A program made the translations under genes and the position numbers. This document shows, piece after piece, positions 29,128-35,258 of a stretch of 43,408 nucleotides of DNA. Source of the DNA: a virus. The notes below the pieces were generated by a model. The model was not told the origin of the DNA and searched no databases. It saw only the letters and a program-made list of their open reading frames with translations. Positions within the stretch are counted from its first letter, which is position 1, and each line of letters begins with the position of its first letter. Where the stretch lies: positions 1 to 43,408 of the IMG/VR virus record IMGVR_UViG_3300027985_000453. One strand, 5' to 3'.

Positions 29128-30938
29128 GCATGAGGCTCCACAACCTGGTACAGGGCGGCGCGGAGTGGCACGCGGCGCGCGTAGCCGCCGACTTCACCGC
29201 CAGTGAGGCCCCGATCGTCATGGGCGCCTCGAAGAAGCTGACCCGGGCGGCGCTGATCCGGATGCGCGCCACCGGCGGTGAACAGGAGTTCAGCCAGTGG
29301 CTGATCGATAACGTCTTTGCCCGCGGGCACGAGGTGGAGGCGTTGGCGCGACCGATCATCGAGGGGCGCATCGGAGAGGATCTCTATCCGGTGACCGGTG
29401 AGCGGGAGGTGGAGGGCCTACGGCTGCTTGCCTCCTTCGACGGGCTGACGATGCTGTACGACCATTCCTGGGAGTGCAAGCAGTGGAACGAAGCGAAGGC
29501 GTCGGAGGTGCGAGTCGGAAGAGTTCCGGATGAGGACTACTGGCAGGTGGTGCATCAGCTGATTGTAAGCTGTGCAGAAGTCGCGACCTATACGGTCTCC
29601 GACGGCACCGAGGCGGGGACGATCAGCACGCAGGTGGTGTTGGACCCGGAGCACCGGTACCAGCTGATCGCTGCTTACAAGCAGGCCAAAAGCGATCTGC
29701 TCGAATATGTCCACCAGCAGATCCGGCCGGAAGCGGTCGCGGCGCCGCAGGAGGCGTTGCCGGCGGTCACCGTGCAGGTGAGCGGGCAGATCGCCATCAC
29801 CGACAACCTGCCCGCCTTCGGTGAGGCGTTGACGGCCTACGTCGAGCGCCTCAACCTCAAGCCCGAGACGGACCAGGACTTTGCCGATCTCGATGCGGCC
29901 TGCAAATCCCTCAAGCGGGCGGAGGAGGCGCTAATTTCTGCCGAGACCAACGCCCTGGCCCAGACCTCCAGTATCGAGGAGATGCGCCGGGCGGTGGCGA
30001 CCTACCGGGATCTCGCCCGCAACACCCGTCTCCAGGCGGAGAAGGTCGTCAAGGCGGAGAAGGAGAACCGGCGGGCGGCGATCCACGCCAAGGCGGTCGC
30101 GGTGGTGCGCGGGCACTACGACAAGCTCAATGCCACGCTTGGCGGGTTCGCCCTGCCCTTCCCGCAGGATACAGGCCAACGCATCGCCGCCGCGATGAAG
30201 GGCAAGAAGACGATCCTGAGTCTGCAGGATGCCGCGGACGGCGCGGTGGCCGAGGCCAGGATCGCGGCCAACGATCTGTTCGACGGTGTGCGCGCCTCTC
30301 TGGCGAAGCTGGCGGAGGTCCCGGTGGAGTACCGCCACCTGTTCCACGACCGCGCCGCCCTGGCCATGGAGCCGGTGGTCCACGTCGAGATGACCATCAA
30401 GGCACGCATCGCCGACTACAAGGAAGCCGAGGCGAAGCGGCTGGAGGCGGAGCGGCAGCGCATCCGGGAGGAAGAGGAGCGCAAGGCGCGCGAGGCGATG
30501 GAGGTCGAGCAGCGGCGGCTGGAGCAACGGAAGCGCCATGAGCAGGAAGAGGCGGACCGGCGCGCGGCCTGGAAGTGTGACGGGAACCATGGTGGAGCAC
30601 CATGCGATGACCCGGAGTGCTGGGCGCGTTCAGTTAATCAGGTATCAGGGCAGGGCCGCGAGAATCAAGATGGAGAGGCGGAAGTTCCTCGCATGGTGGA
30701 AGAGCTGATGGTAGACAAAAGCGAACCTGCCACCCTGAAGCTGGGGGACATCCGCGACCGGCTCGGCTTCGCCCTGCCGGCGGCGTTCATCGAGGAGACC
30801 CTCGCCATCCAACCGGCCGCCAAGGAGCGCTCCGCCGTGCTCTTCCTGGAAAGCCAGTGGCCGGCGATCTGCCGGGCGTTGGTGGCGCATGTCCTGGAGT
30901 GTGAGGGTACGGCGGTGGAGCGGAGGGAGGCGGTATAA
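29124..30938 (+). CDS. YqaJ/lambda-Exo-like exonuclease with long C-terminal extension (604 aa)
   Basis: Residues 1-205 are a YqaJ recombinase nuclease: QGGAEWHAARVAADFTASEA, FARGHEVEALARPIIEGRIG, LLASFDGLTMLYDHSWECKQ (Asp and Glu-x-Lys catalytic residues) and DYWQVVHQL. It digests 5' strands for Bet. Residues ~225-500 are coiled coil resembling the DUF1351 region seen in some phage recombination proteins. Then follow a His/Cys cluster (CDGNHGGAPCDDPECWAR) and a small C-terminal domain (LKLGDIRDRLGFALPAAFIE). Lambda Exo is only 226 residues, so this is a multidomain fusion. Confidence 0.88.
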   Translation: MSMRLHNLVQGGAEWHAARVAADFTASEAPIVMGASKKLTRAALIRMRATGGEQEFSQWLIDNVFARGHEVEALARPIIEGRIGEDLYPVTGEREVEGLRLLASFDGLTMLYDHSWECKQWNEAKASEVRVGRVPDEDYWQVVHQLIVSCAEVATYTVSDGTEAGTISTQVVLDPEHRYQLIAAYKQAKSDLLEYVHQQIRPEAVAAPQEALPAVTVQVSGQIAITDNLPAFGEALTAYVERLNLKPETDQDFADLDAACKSLKRAEEALISAETNALAQTSSIEEMRRAVATYRDLARNTRLQAEKVVKAEKENRRAAIHAKAVAVVRGHYDKLNATLGGFALPFPQDTGQRIAAAMKGKKTILSLQDAADGAVAEARIAANDLFDGVRASLAKLAEVPVEYRHLFHDRAALAMEPVVHVEMTIKARIADYKEAEAKRLEAERQRIREEEERKAREAMEVEQRRLEQRKRHEQEEADRRAAWKCDGNHGGAPCDDPECWARSVNQVSGQGRENQDGEAEVPRMVEELMVDKSEPATLKLGDIRDRLGFALPAAFIEETLAIQPAAKERSAVLFLESQWPAICRALVAHVLECEGTAVERREAV

Positions 30939-30978
30939 GCAAGCATACGCCTGGGCCGTTGGTCCGCTGCAAACTTTT

Positions 30979-31028
30979 GTTTGGCGTCTCTCTTGACAGA
31001 TGTCGCAAATGATCCTAATCTTAGGATC
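30979..31028 (+). promoter_or_regulatory. 5' boundary of the plus-strand cassette array and promoter with palindromic operator
   Basis: GTTTGGC at 30979-30985 is the exact complement of the inverse core GCCAAAC at 31923, so the first cassette starts here. Just inside it, TTGACA (30993-30998), 17-base spacer and TAATCT (31016-31021) form a strong promoter. The palindrome GATCCTAA-TC-TTAGGATC (31011-31028) covers the -10. No complete attC or attI can be drawn upstream in 30939-30978. Confidence 0.8.
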
Positions 31029-31074
31029 AAGAGGGAGGCCATAGGGGCCACCAGATCAGGCTTAGGAGCCGACC

Positions 31075-31371
31075 ATGACTACCAACCGCACCATCAACCC
31101 CGCCTGGCTGGCCTACAACAACCTCTACAACGAGGGTGGCGAGGGCTACAACCCGCACAACAAGTACATCGGCCTGCACAAAGCGCCTGTCGGATGGACA
31201 CGAGAAACCACCATCCGTTGCCGCGCAGCCTGGAATGCTTGGCTCAAGACGCTTCCTGAGGGGGCAATGCTGGGATCCAAAGACACAGCAGTCGGCTATA
31301 AGGTGGCCGGATTTCCGGCCGGTAGTGGGTTTGGCGACCTCAAGAAGGCTATCGCCTACTACGGCCTATAA
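31075..31371 (+). CDS. 98-aa protein upstream of an HTH regulator; candidate anti-CRISPR slot
   Basis: The ATG at 31075 follows AGGAG. Sequence begins MTTNRTINPAWLAYNNLYNE, contains HNKYIGLHKAPVGWTRETTI, and ends DLKKAIAYYGL. It is rich in Tyr, Asn and Trp. It is the first gene of cassette 1, under its own operator-controlled promoter, and is followed by a DNA-binding protein. No family recognised. Confidence 0.8.
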   Translation: MTTNRTINPAWLAYNNLYNEGGEGYNPHNKYIGLHKAPVGWTRETTIRCRAAWNAWLKTLPEGAMLGSKDTAVGYKVAGFPAGSGFGDLKKAIAYYGL

Positions 31372-31409
31372 CACACAACGGCCCGCGAATTTTCCTGGAG
31401 ACTACCGAC

Positions 31410-31919
31410 ATGACTACCCAACGCCACCCTATGCGCACTCTGGGCATGATCGCCCGGGCCGTCTACGGCATAGGGCAAGCCATACCGCAGTGCGTCGTAG
31501 ACCTGCTGCCCGTATCCCCTCTGGCCGCTCTAGGTCTGATGCAGCAGCGTAATGAGGTACTGGCGGATGACGTGGGAGAGCTGATTGCTGGCCTCCCTGC
31601 TGACCCGGGCCAATACGCCGGGGACAGTTTTGGCATGGGGCAATTTTGGGTTGGGTACTACCGCTATCTGACCGCGATGGATCTATCCGAGACGCATGGG
31701 CCGGATGCGCTGCGGGCGTGCGGTGAGGCATTGTACGGGGATCGGTGGCAATCTGACCTGTCCCGTGCGCTCGGACTATCTGACCCGCGCCGTATGCGCG
31801 CCTGGATGGCGAGAGAGCGCCCGATCCCTGCCGGGGTCTGGTGCGACCTGGCCGCGCTGCTGAGGGCTAGGGAGATTAGCGTGGCCAGCGTACTACGGGA
31901 CATCACCGGCGGCGGGTGA
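31410..31919 (+). CDS. HTH regulator, Aca-like, with N-terminal extension (169 aa)
   Basis: GGAGACTACCGAC precedes the ATG. The C-terminal third is a helix-turn-helix: RWQSDLSRALGLSDPRRMRA, WMARERPIPAGVWCDLAALL, and then REISVASVLRDI. The Trp-x-x-x-Arg-Pro-Ile-Pro pattern is common in small phage and Aca-type repressors. The N-terminal 100 residues (PMRTLGMIARAVYGIGQAIP, ...GMGQFWVGYYRYL) have no known fold. It probably reads the 18-bp palindrome in its promoter. The gene ends just before the first attC. Confidence 0.78.
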   Translation: MTTQRHPMRTLGMIARAVYGIGQAIPQCVVDLLPVSPLAALGLMQQRNEVLADDVGELIAGLPADPGQYAGDSFGMGQFWVGYYRYLTAMDLSETHGPDALRACGEALYGDRWQSDLSRALGLSDPRRMRAWMARERPIPAGVWCDLAALLRAREISVASVLRDITGGG

Positions 31920-31922
31920 GAC

Positions 31923-31986
31923 GCCAAACGCCGCAAATCACCGGACCGCGCGACAGCGCGGGTACGAGTGAATTTGCTGGTTAGGT
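31923..31986 (+). other. attC: Integron attC site 1 (64 bp)
   Basis: From inverse core GCCAAAC (31923-31929) to core GTTAGGT (31980-31986). The arms GCAAATCAC and GTGAATTTGC pair with one extra unpaired T, the extrahelical base that sets strand choice. The loop carries GCGCG/CGCGG. It is a weaker match at the inverse core than the others. Confidence 0.72.
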
Positions 31987-32006
31987 GCCAATTGCGAAAA
32001 AAGATG

Positions 32007-32036
32007 TTGACGTTAGCGCAACTTTGCTGTGCTTAT
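32007..32036 (+). promoter_or_regulatory. Probable promoter of cassette 2
   Basis: TTGACG at 32007-32012, then an 18-base spacer and GCTTAT. The -10 is less certain than in the other cassettes. A short inverted repeat GCAA-CT-TTGC lies in the spacer. The promoter fits the pattern of a self-contained cassette but has no long palindrome. Confidence 0.45.
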
Positions 32037-32081
32037 CTTCAAGGGAGGCGGGCATGCCGCCGACCGAACTGGAGAGACAAC

Positions 32082-32315
32082 ATGAACACCAGCTACATCA
32101 TCGAACAAGGCACCTACAATCGCGGCAACTGGGAGCCTGTACCGGAGTGTGAGTTTGAAACCCTGGCGGAAGCCCAGAAGGCTATGGCGGATGTTGAAAC
32201 GAATCTCGGTTGGCGTGATCTGCGGATCAGCCGCGAGACCGTCGATAGCAACGTTGTGACTGGGCGCGATGTTGTTGAATACGGACTAGAATCCGATGAA
32301 GAAGAAGATCAGTAA
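32082..32315 (+). CDS. 77-aa acidic cassette protein
   Basis: The ATG at 32082 follows GGAGAGACAAC. Starts MNTSYIIEQGTYNRGNWEPV, with ECEFETLAEAQKAMADVETN and a very acidic tail (YGLESDEEEDQ). A high negative charge and size under 100 residues recall DNA-mimic or anti-CRISPR proteins but prove nothing. It overlaps the following small basic gene by 20 bases. Confidence 0.78.
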   Translation: MNTSYIIEQGTYNRGNWEPVPECEFETLAEAQKAMADVETNLGWRDLRISRETVDSNVVTGRDVVEYGLESDEEEDQ

Positions 32316-32481
32316 AAAATCGGCTGGACCAAAGGACGGGGCGGCAAGGGTCGCGGCCTTAGAGCAGCGGCATAGGGACGCGGGAGAGGTGCAGCGCAAG
32401 CGGTGGGCCCACCCGGACGACTGGCCCAAGATCGATGCGCTGATTTCAGAGCTACGGGCGGAACGGAAGCAAGGAACCTAA
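32296..32481 (+). CDS. Small basic DNA-binding-like protein (61 aa)
   Basis: Begins MKKKISKKSAGPKDGAARVA and ends RWAHPDDWPKIDALISELRA-ERKQGT. The end has the look of a ribbon-helix-helix unit (a short strand, then His-Pro-Asp-Asp-Trp and a helix), a fold known in some small regulators. The gene overlaps the acidic gene, and its TAA lies in the attC inverse core. It may be the regulator of cassette 2. Confidence 0.68.
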   Translation: MKKKISKKSAGPKDGAARVAALEQRHRDAGEVQRKRWAHPDDWPKIDALISELRAERKQGT

Positions 32482-32538
32482 CGTGAAGCCTGAGCCGGCC
32501 TGCAGATAGGCCGGGTCCGCTCTAGGCGCGGGTTAGAT
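32476..32538 (+). other. attC: Integron attC site 2 (63 bp)
   Basis: ACCTAAC (32476-32482) to GTTAGAT (32532-32538), both fitting the consensus. The inverse core is the exact complement of the core at the start of its own cassette (GTTAGGT, 31980). GCCTGAGC pairs with GCTCTAGGC, leaving one extra base; the loop stem is GGCCT/AGGCC. Confidence 0.9.
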
Positions 32539-32555
32539 TTTTTTTCACTGACCCA

Positions 32556-32583
32556 TTGCAAATAGATACGCATTGCGTATACT
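32556..32583 (+). promoter_or_regulatory. Cassette 3 promoter with palindromic operator
   Basis: TTGCAA (32556-32561), 16-base spacer, TATACT (32578-32583). A perfect 15-bp palindrome, ATACGCA-N-TGCGTAT, covers 32566-32580. Elements, spacing, palindrome position and the leader ATCAAGGAAGGCA match the promoter at 17351-17378 on the other strand. Confidence 0.85.
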
Positions 32584-32628
32584 ACAAATCAAGGAAGGCA
32601 CAACGCCGACCACTACGAGGAAGCCAAA

Positions 32629-32922
32629 ATGAGCCGCAAAATCAACACAAAATTCACATACAACGTAAGCTCTTGGTATTCTGTAGGAGGAAGGTGCGAT
32701 GCAGTGCTATTTTTCGAAGGGGTGAAAGTCGGAACGTTCAAAGCAGACTCAGCGAGAATGACTCCGGCGGTCAACCACGAACTAAACCTATTCTGGGACG
32801 AGGATGCTGGTGAGCTAGTGCTGCAGAAACTAAATAATAATTTTTCTGAAATGAGCAGTTTGGAAGTCGCCGGGTTCGTTGCGGAGAAAATTTTGAAAAA
32901 ATGCGCAATGGTGCAGGAATGA
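32629..32922 (+). CDS. 97-aa protein upstream of an Aca-like regulator; candidate anti-CRISPR slot
   Basis: The ATG at 32629 follows GAGGAAG. Begins MSRKINTKFTYNVSSWYSVG and continues through CDAVLFFEGVKVGTFKADSA and NLFWDEDAGELVLQKLNNNF to a helical end (AGFVAEKILKKC). The base composition is more AT-rich than its neighbours, a sign of a separate origin. It is unrelated to the 56-aa protein in the same slot of the minus array, although promoter, leader and regulator are homologous. Confidence 0.83.
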   Translation: MSRKINTKFTYNVSSWYSVGGRCDAVLFFEGVKVGTFKADSARMTPAVNHELNLFWDEDAGELVLQKLNNNFSEMSSLEVAGFVAEKILKKCAMVQE

Positions 32923-33119
32923 CAGCTTCAGAGGCCCGGCAAAAGCTGGGCCTCTCCATTGCGGAGATGGTCCGGCTGATGGATGTACCTCGCTCATCCT
33001 GGAATAGCTGGGAGCGCGGTGAGCGCGAGCCGGATAGTGCGGCGCGGCGGCTGATGGCGGTGCTGGTGTGGCTGCACGACGTGGAACCCGCCGCCTACGA
33101 GAGGCTGCGAAAAATCTAA
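32919..33119 (+). CDS. Small HTH regulator, Aca-like (66 aa)
   Basis: Starts MTASEARQKLGLSIAEMVRL, with VPRSSWNSWERGEREPDSAA and an end AAYERLRKI. It is a clear homologue of the protein at 16938-17138. Differences in the recognition helix (VPRSSW against VHRQTW) go with the different base in the two palindromes (ATACGCA against ATACCCA). It overlaps the upstream gene by 4 bases. The stop lies in attC. Confidence 0.87.
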   Translation: MTASEARQKLGLSIAEMVRLMDVPRSSWNSWERGEREPDSAARRLMAVLVWLHDVEPAAYERLRKI

Positions 33120-33216
33120 CGCCAATGCTGTGCGGCCCGTGGCCGCACCATGAAATAATTGAATCACGCGGCGGACCCGCTTGCGGCCTTGGGTCCGAAC
33201 TAGCCGCACGTTAGGC
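33114..33216 (+). other. attC: Integron attC site 3 (103 bp)
   Basis: ATCTAAC (33114-33120) to GTTAGGC (33210-33216). The inverse core is the exact complement of the cassette's own start (GTTAGAT, 32532). Arms GTGCGGC and GCCGCAC pair. The inside is closely similar to attC site 8 at 35135, so the two cassettes came from related arrays. Confidence 0.92.
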
Positions 33217-33230
33217 CCTGGAGCACGAAA

Positions 33231-33431
33231 ATGCGCGAAACTCTGAATTGGACAGTGGTGGTGGTGGAAGGGGACGACGGCGAGGAGGCCGAGGTCAACA
33301 TGGATGATCTGCTGGGCAATTTCGATGAGGAGCTGTCGCAATGCCTGCTCATTGGGCGCGCCGTCCGAGACGCCCTGATGCGCGATGATAAAGACGGGGC
33401 GACCGCAATCGTGCGCTGCTACTCGCAATGA
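33231..33431 (+). CDS. 66-aa acidic cassette protein
   Basis: Begins MRETLNWTVVVVEGDDGEEA and continues EVNMDDLLGNFDEELSQCLL. The N-terminal strand pair and the Asp/Glu content are notable. The ATG is 15 bases after the core site and has only a weak ribosome site (GGAGCACGAAA). No family recognised. Single-gene cassette. Confidence 0.72.
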   Translation: MRETLNWTVVVVEGDDGEEAEVNMDDLLGNFDEELSQCLLIGRAVRDALMRDDKDGATAIVRCYSQ

Positions 33432-33438
33432 CCGCGTG

Positions 33439-33562
33439 GCCTAACGCCCGCCTTGAGCCGCCGGCCAACAAGAAACGAACAGATAGGAACGTAACGTGAC
33501 GAACGAACAGAACCAAAACAGCGCCGCAGAAGGCCGGTCTGATATCCAAGGCGTTGTTATGC
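33439..33562 (+). other. attC: Integron attC site 4 (124 bp)
   Basis: GCCTAAC (33439-33445) to GTTATGC (33556-33562). The inverse core is the exact complement of the cassette start (GTTAGGC, 33210). Arms CGCCTTG and CAAGGCG pair, with GCCGGCC/GGCCGG inside. The long size and GTTATGC end recall sites of chromosomal integrons. Confidence 0.92.
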
Positions 33563-33606
33563 CTTAGTTCTTGCAAGGCGTGTGCCACGATGGCGCGGCA
33601 ATTCTC

Positions 33607-33804
33607 ATGGATGGCAAGCCGCTTACGATTGAGGAGATACTGGACAAGCTGAGGAGAGGGGCCGACGCGGAGCGTATTGTCGGCGAGGTGTGGGACATGT
33701 TCTACGGCCAAAACATGCAGGTTGCGAACTGGCATCTTAACGGAGACATCGAGCCAATGGACAACTTCTTCGAGAACAATGGCTGGGTGATTGGTGAGGC
33801 GTAA
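33607..33804 (+). CDS. 65-aa cassette protein
   Basis: I take ATG 33607 (MDGKPLTIEEILDKLRRGAD), with GTG 33580 and TTG 33571 as longer alternatives; none has a good ribosome site. Continues AERIVGEVWDMFYGQNMQVA and NWHLNGDIEPMDNFFENNGW. It looks like a helical domain followed by a Trp-rich part. Stop at 33804 is inside the attC inverse core. Function unknown. Confidence 0.65.
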   Translation: MDGKPLTIEEILDKLRRGADAERIVGEVWDMFYGQNMQVANWHLNGDIEPMDNFFENNGWVIGEA

Positions 33805-33903
33805 CGATGCCGCTCAGCCACAGGGAAAAGCGGCTAACGAGCGCTGATTAGAAAACAGAAACCGCGCCGCTTTTGCCTGTCGGCTGTAGCGGCCTTGTTA
33901 GAC
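33799..33903 (+). other. attC: Integron attC site 5 (105 bp)
   Basis: GCGTAAC (33799-33805, one base off the complement of its cassette start GTTATGC) to GTTAGAC (33897-33903). The long arms pair almost perfectly: GCCGCT-CAGCC-ACAGG and AAAAGCGGC with GCCGCTTTT and CCTGTCGGCTGTAGCGGC, leaving single extra bases. Confidence 0.88.
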
Positions 33904-33919
33904 GCCGAGGTAACCGAAG

Positions 33920-34150
33920 ATGACGACCAAGAATGTGACGATTGAATATGCAAACCGCCACCCCGGCGACAAAGCCTACCGCTACAACCACGACGGTTTC
34001 GAGGTCGGCAGCAAGTGGCTTGACCTGGATGAAGGTGAGGTGGTGACCATCGTCGGCCCTGGAATGGCAGGGATGCCGGAGTGCGAGTGCAGCGACGGAC
34101 GCGGAACCTATCTGGCATACCCGCAGCGACTGACGCAGGACGGCATCTAA
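33920..34150 (+). CDS. 76-aa cassette protein, small beta-rich fold
   Basis: Begins MTTKNVTIEYANRHPGDKAY and contains GFEVGSKWLDLDEGEVVTIV and a Cys pair (ECECSDGRGTYLAYP). Short strands and Gly turns suggest an SH3-like barrel. GAGG lies nine bases before the ATG. Single-gene cassette; function unknown. Confidence 0.72.
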   Translation: MTTKNVTIEYANRHPGDKAYRYNHDGFEVGSKWLDLDEGEVVTIVGPGMAGMPECECSDGRGTYLAYPQRLTQDGI

Positions 34151-34248
34151 CGGTCATGCTCAGGCGACCGCTACCGCGCGAACTGAGCCATGAATTAACC
34201 CACAAACGCGACACGCGGTAGCGGGTCGCTTGGAGCATGTTGTTATGC
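34145..34248 (+). other. attC: Integron attC site 6 (104 bp)
   Basis: ATCTAAC (34145-34151, one base off the complement of its cassette start GTTAGAC) to GTTATGC (34242-34248). Arms CATGCTC and GAGCATG pair, then GGCGACC with GGTCGCT and GCTACCGCG with CGCGGTAGC. One of the best hairpins of the array. Confidence 0.92.
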
Positions 34249-34559
34249 GCCTGATGCTCGGATCAGTTGAATTTTCTGATTGGAAAACGGCATTGGTTGC
34301 TCTACGCATGAGCAAGCACGGCTCTGGCGTGCGGCGAGACGATGCTCATCACGGTGAGGTGTCTGCGGTGCAATTGTGGCGCGGGCATCTGCGCGTGATA
34401 GCGATAGCCGGCGAACCGGAGGTATCAATGAATTTCGTCGCCGGGTGGAACCTGCGTGGCGTGCGCGTTGTAAGCGATGCGTTGATCGCTGGCCTGCTGG
34501 CGCATAACGGTGGAGCTGTGCCGGCCCGCGGTAGCGGGTCGGCACGAGCGAATGGTTAG
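34245..34559 (+). CDS. 104-aa cassette protein whose end overlaps its attC
   Basis: I take ATG 34245 (MRLMLGSVEFSDWKTALVAL), within the core site of the previous attC; a TTG five codons earlier is also open. Contains VSAVQLWRGHLRVIAIAGEP and VSMNFVAGWNLRGVRVVSDA. The last 19 codons are read through the attC hairpin (VPARGSGSARANG), so the C-terminus is attC-encoded. Function unknown. Confidence 0.65.
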   Translation: MRLMLGSVEFSDWKTALVALRMSKHGSGVRRDDAHHGEVSAVQLWRGHLRVIAIAGEPEVSMNFVAGWNLRGVRVVSDALIAGLLAHNGGAVPARGSGSARANG

Positions 34560-34561
34560 AG
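34502..34561 (+). other. attC: Integron attC site 7 (60 bp)
   Basis: GCATAAC (34502-34508) is the exact complement of the cassette start (GTTATGC, 34242). Ends GTTAGAG (34555-34561), whose last base departs from consensus. GCT-GTGCCG and CCCGC pair with GCGGG and CGGCAC-GAGC. Short and compact. Confidence 0.88.
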
Positions 34562-34783
34562 CGCGGATGATGAGGACTTTAGTTTGAGACAGAACAACTC
34601 CCACAGACCGGGATGCATGCGGGCAATGCCAGCCTCCCAGTCCTGCCACGTGCGGCGCGTGGAGTACACCAGCGCGGCGGCGGCAGGCTGCGAGAGCCCG
34701 GCCGCCTCGCGGGCGTCACGGATCTGCTCAGGGGTTGGGTTTGCAGCCGGGTTGCCCCGGCTGCGGTTTGGGTGGTTAGGCAT
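34556..34783 (-). CDS. Small HTH regulator, Aca-like (75 aa), in an inverted cassette
   Basis: Starts MPNHPNRSRGNPAANPTPEQ and has the helix-turn-helix IRDAREAAGLSQPAAAALVY, STRRTWQDWEAGIARMHPGL. It overlaps the upstream gene by 8 bases. The Trp-x-x-Trp-Glu pattern after the recognition helix is shared with the other two small regulators. The genes in this cassette run against the attC orientation and have their own promoter. The stop overlaps the core site. Confidence 0.82.
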   Translation of the reverse strand: MPNHPNRSRGNPAANPTPEQIRDAREAAGLSQPAAAALVYSTRRTWQDWEAGIARMHPGLWELFCLKLKSSSSAL

Positions 34784-35006
34784 GCTTGCGAGCGATGGCC
34801 TTCAGGTCATCGGCGCTCATGGTGAGCAGAGACTCCTCGCTGCATACCTCGTCCCATGCGTAATGAACGGCATCAGCGATTTTGTCGGTATCGTCACCGG
34901 CAATGGCAATGATCTCATCAACGATGACGTTGAACTGACTGGCGGCGCGCTCTTCCTGTCCATCCCACTCGCCAACGGAATCGGTAGTTGCGTAGAAATT
35001 TGTCAT
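34776..35006 (-). CDS. 76-aa acidic protein upstream of an Aca-like regulator; candidate anti-CRISPR slot
   Basis: The ATG at 35006 follows GGAGAAATACA. Begins MTNFYATTDSVGEWDGQEER, continues AASQFNVIVDEIIAIAGDDT and DKIADAVHYAWDEVCSEESL, ends DDLKAIARKHA. It is acidic and helical. It is the first gene of the inverted two-gene cassette under a palindrome-containing promoter. No family recognised. Confidence 0.8.
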   Translation of the reverse strand: MTNFYATTDSVGEWDGQEERAASQFNVIVDEIIAIAGDDTDKIADAVHYAWDEVCSEESLLTMSADDLKAIARKHA

Positions 35007-35064
35007 TGTATTTCTCCAGCCCCTGAATCCCCCGAGGCGCGGGTTGTGGCGTCTGACCACGGTT

Positions 35065-35095
35065 ATATATTGGCACGGATTCCGTGCTTTTGCAA
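35065..35095 (-). promoter_or_regulatory. Cassette 8 promoter with palindromic operator
   Basis: On the minus strand TTGCAA (35095-35090), then an 18-base spacer and AATATA; TATATA lies two bases further. A perfect 15-bp palindrome, GCACGGA-N-TCCGTGC, fills the spacer (35087-35073). The design equals the promoters at 17351 and 32556, but the palindrome sequence is different, as expected for a different regulator. Confidence 0.78.
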
Positions 35096-35134
35096 CACCC
35101 AAAGCAAAAATATTTTCCGGGCGCTGAACGAGCG

Positions 35135-35238
35135 CTCTAACGACAAGGCTGTGCGGCCCCAGGCCGCAGACGACTGAACCAACAATTACGCGGCGGACCA
35201 GCTTGCGGCCTGGGGTCCGAACGAGCCGCAAGTTAGGC
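35135..35238 (+). other. attC: Integron attC site 8 (104 bp)
   Basis: CTCTAAC (35135-35141) is the exact complement of the cassette start (GTTAGAG, 34555), which shows that the non-consensus base of that core belongs to this cassette. Ends GTTAGGC (35232-35238). The inside is closely similar to attC site 3 (TGTGCGGCCC, ACGCGGCGGACC, GGGTCCGAAC, AGCCGCA). Confidence 0.93.
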
Positions 35239-35258
35239 TGAACACTGAGGAACGAAAC

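Noticed and set aside
30939-30985. A ninth complete attC (or an attI) before the first cassette
   Set aside because: Only the core GTTTGGC is convincing; no matching inverse core or paired arms can be drawn in the 40 bases upstream.
33834-34238. 134-aa minus-strand frame across cassettes 5 and 6
   Set aside because: It spans two attC hairpins and an opposite gene, with no promoter or ribosome site.
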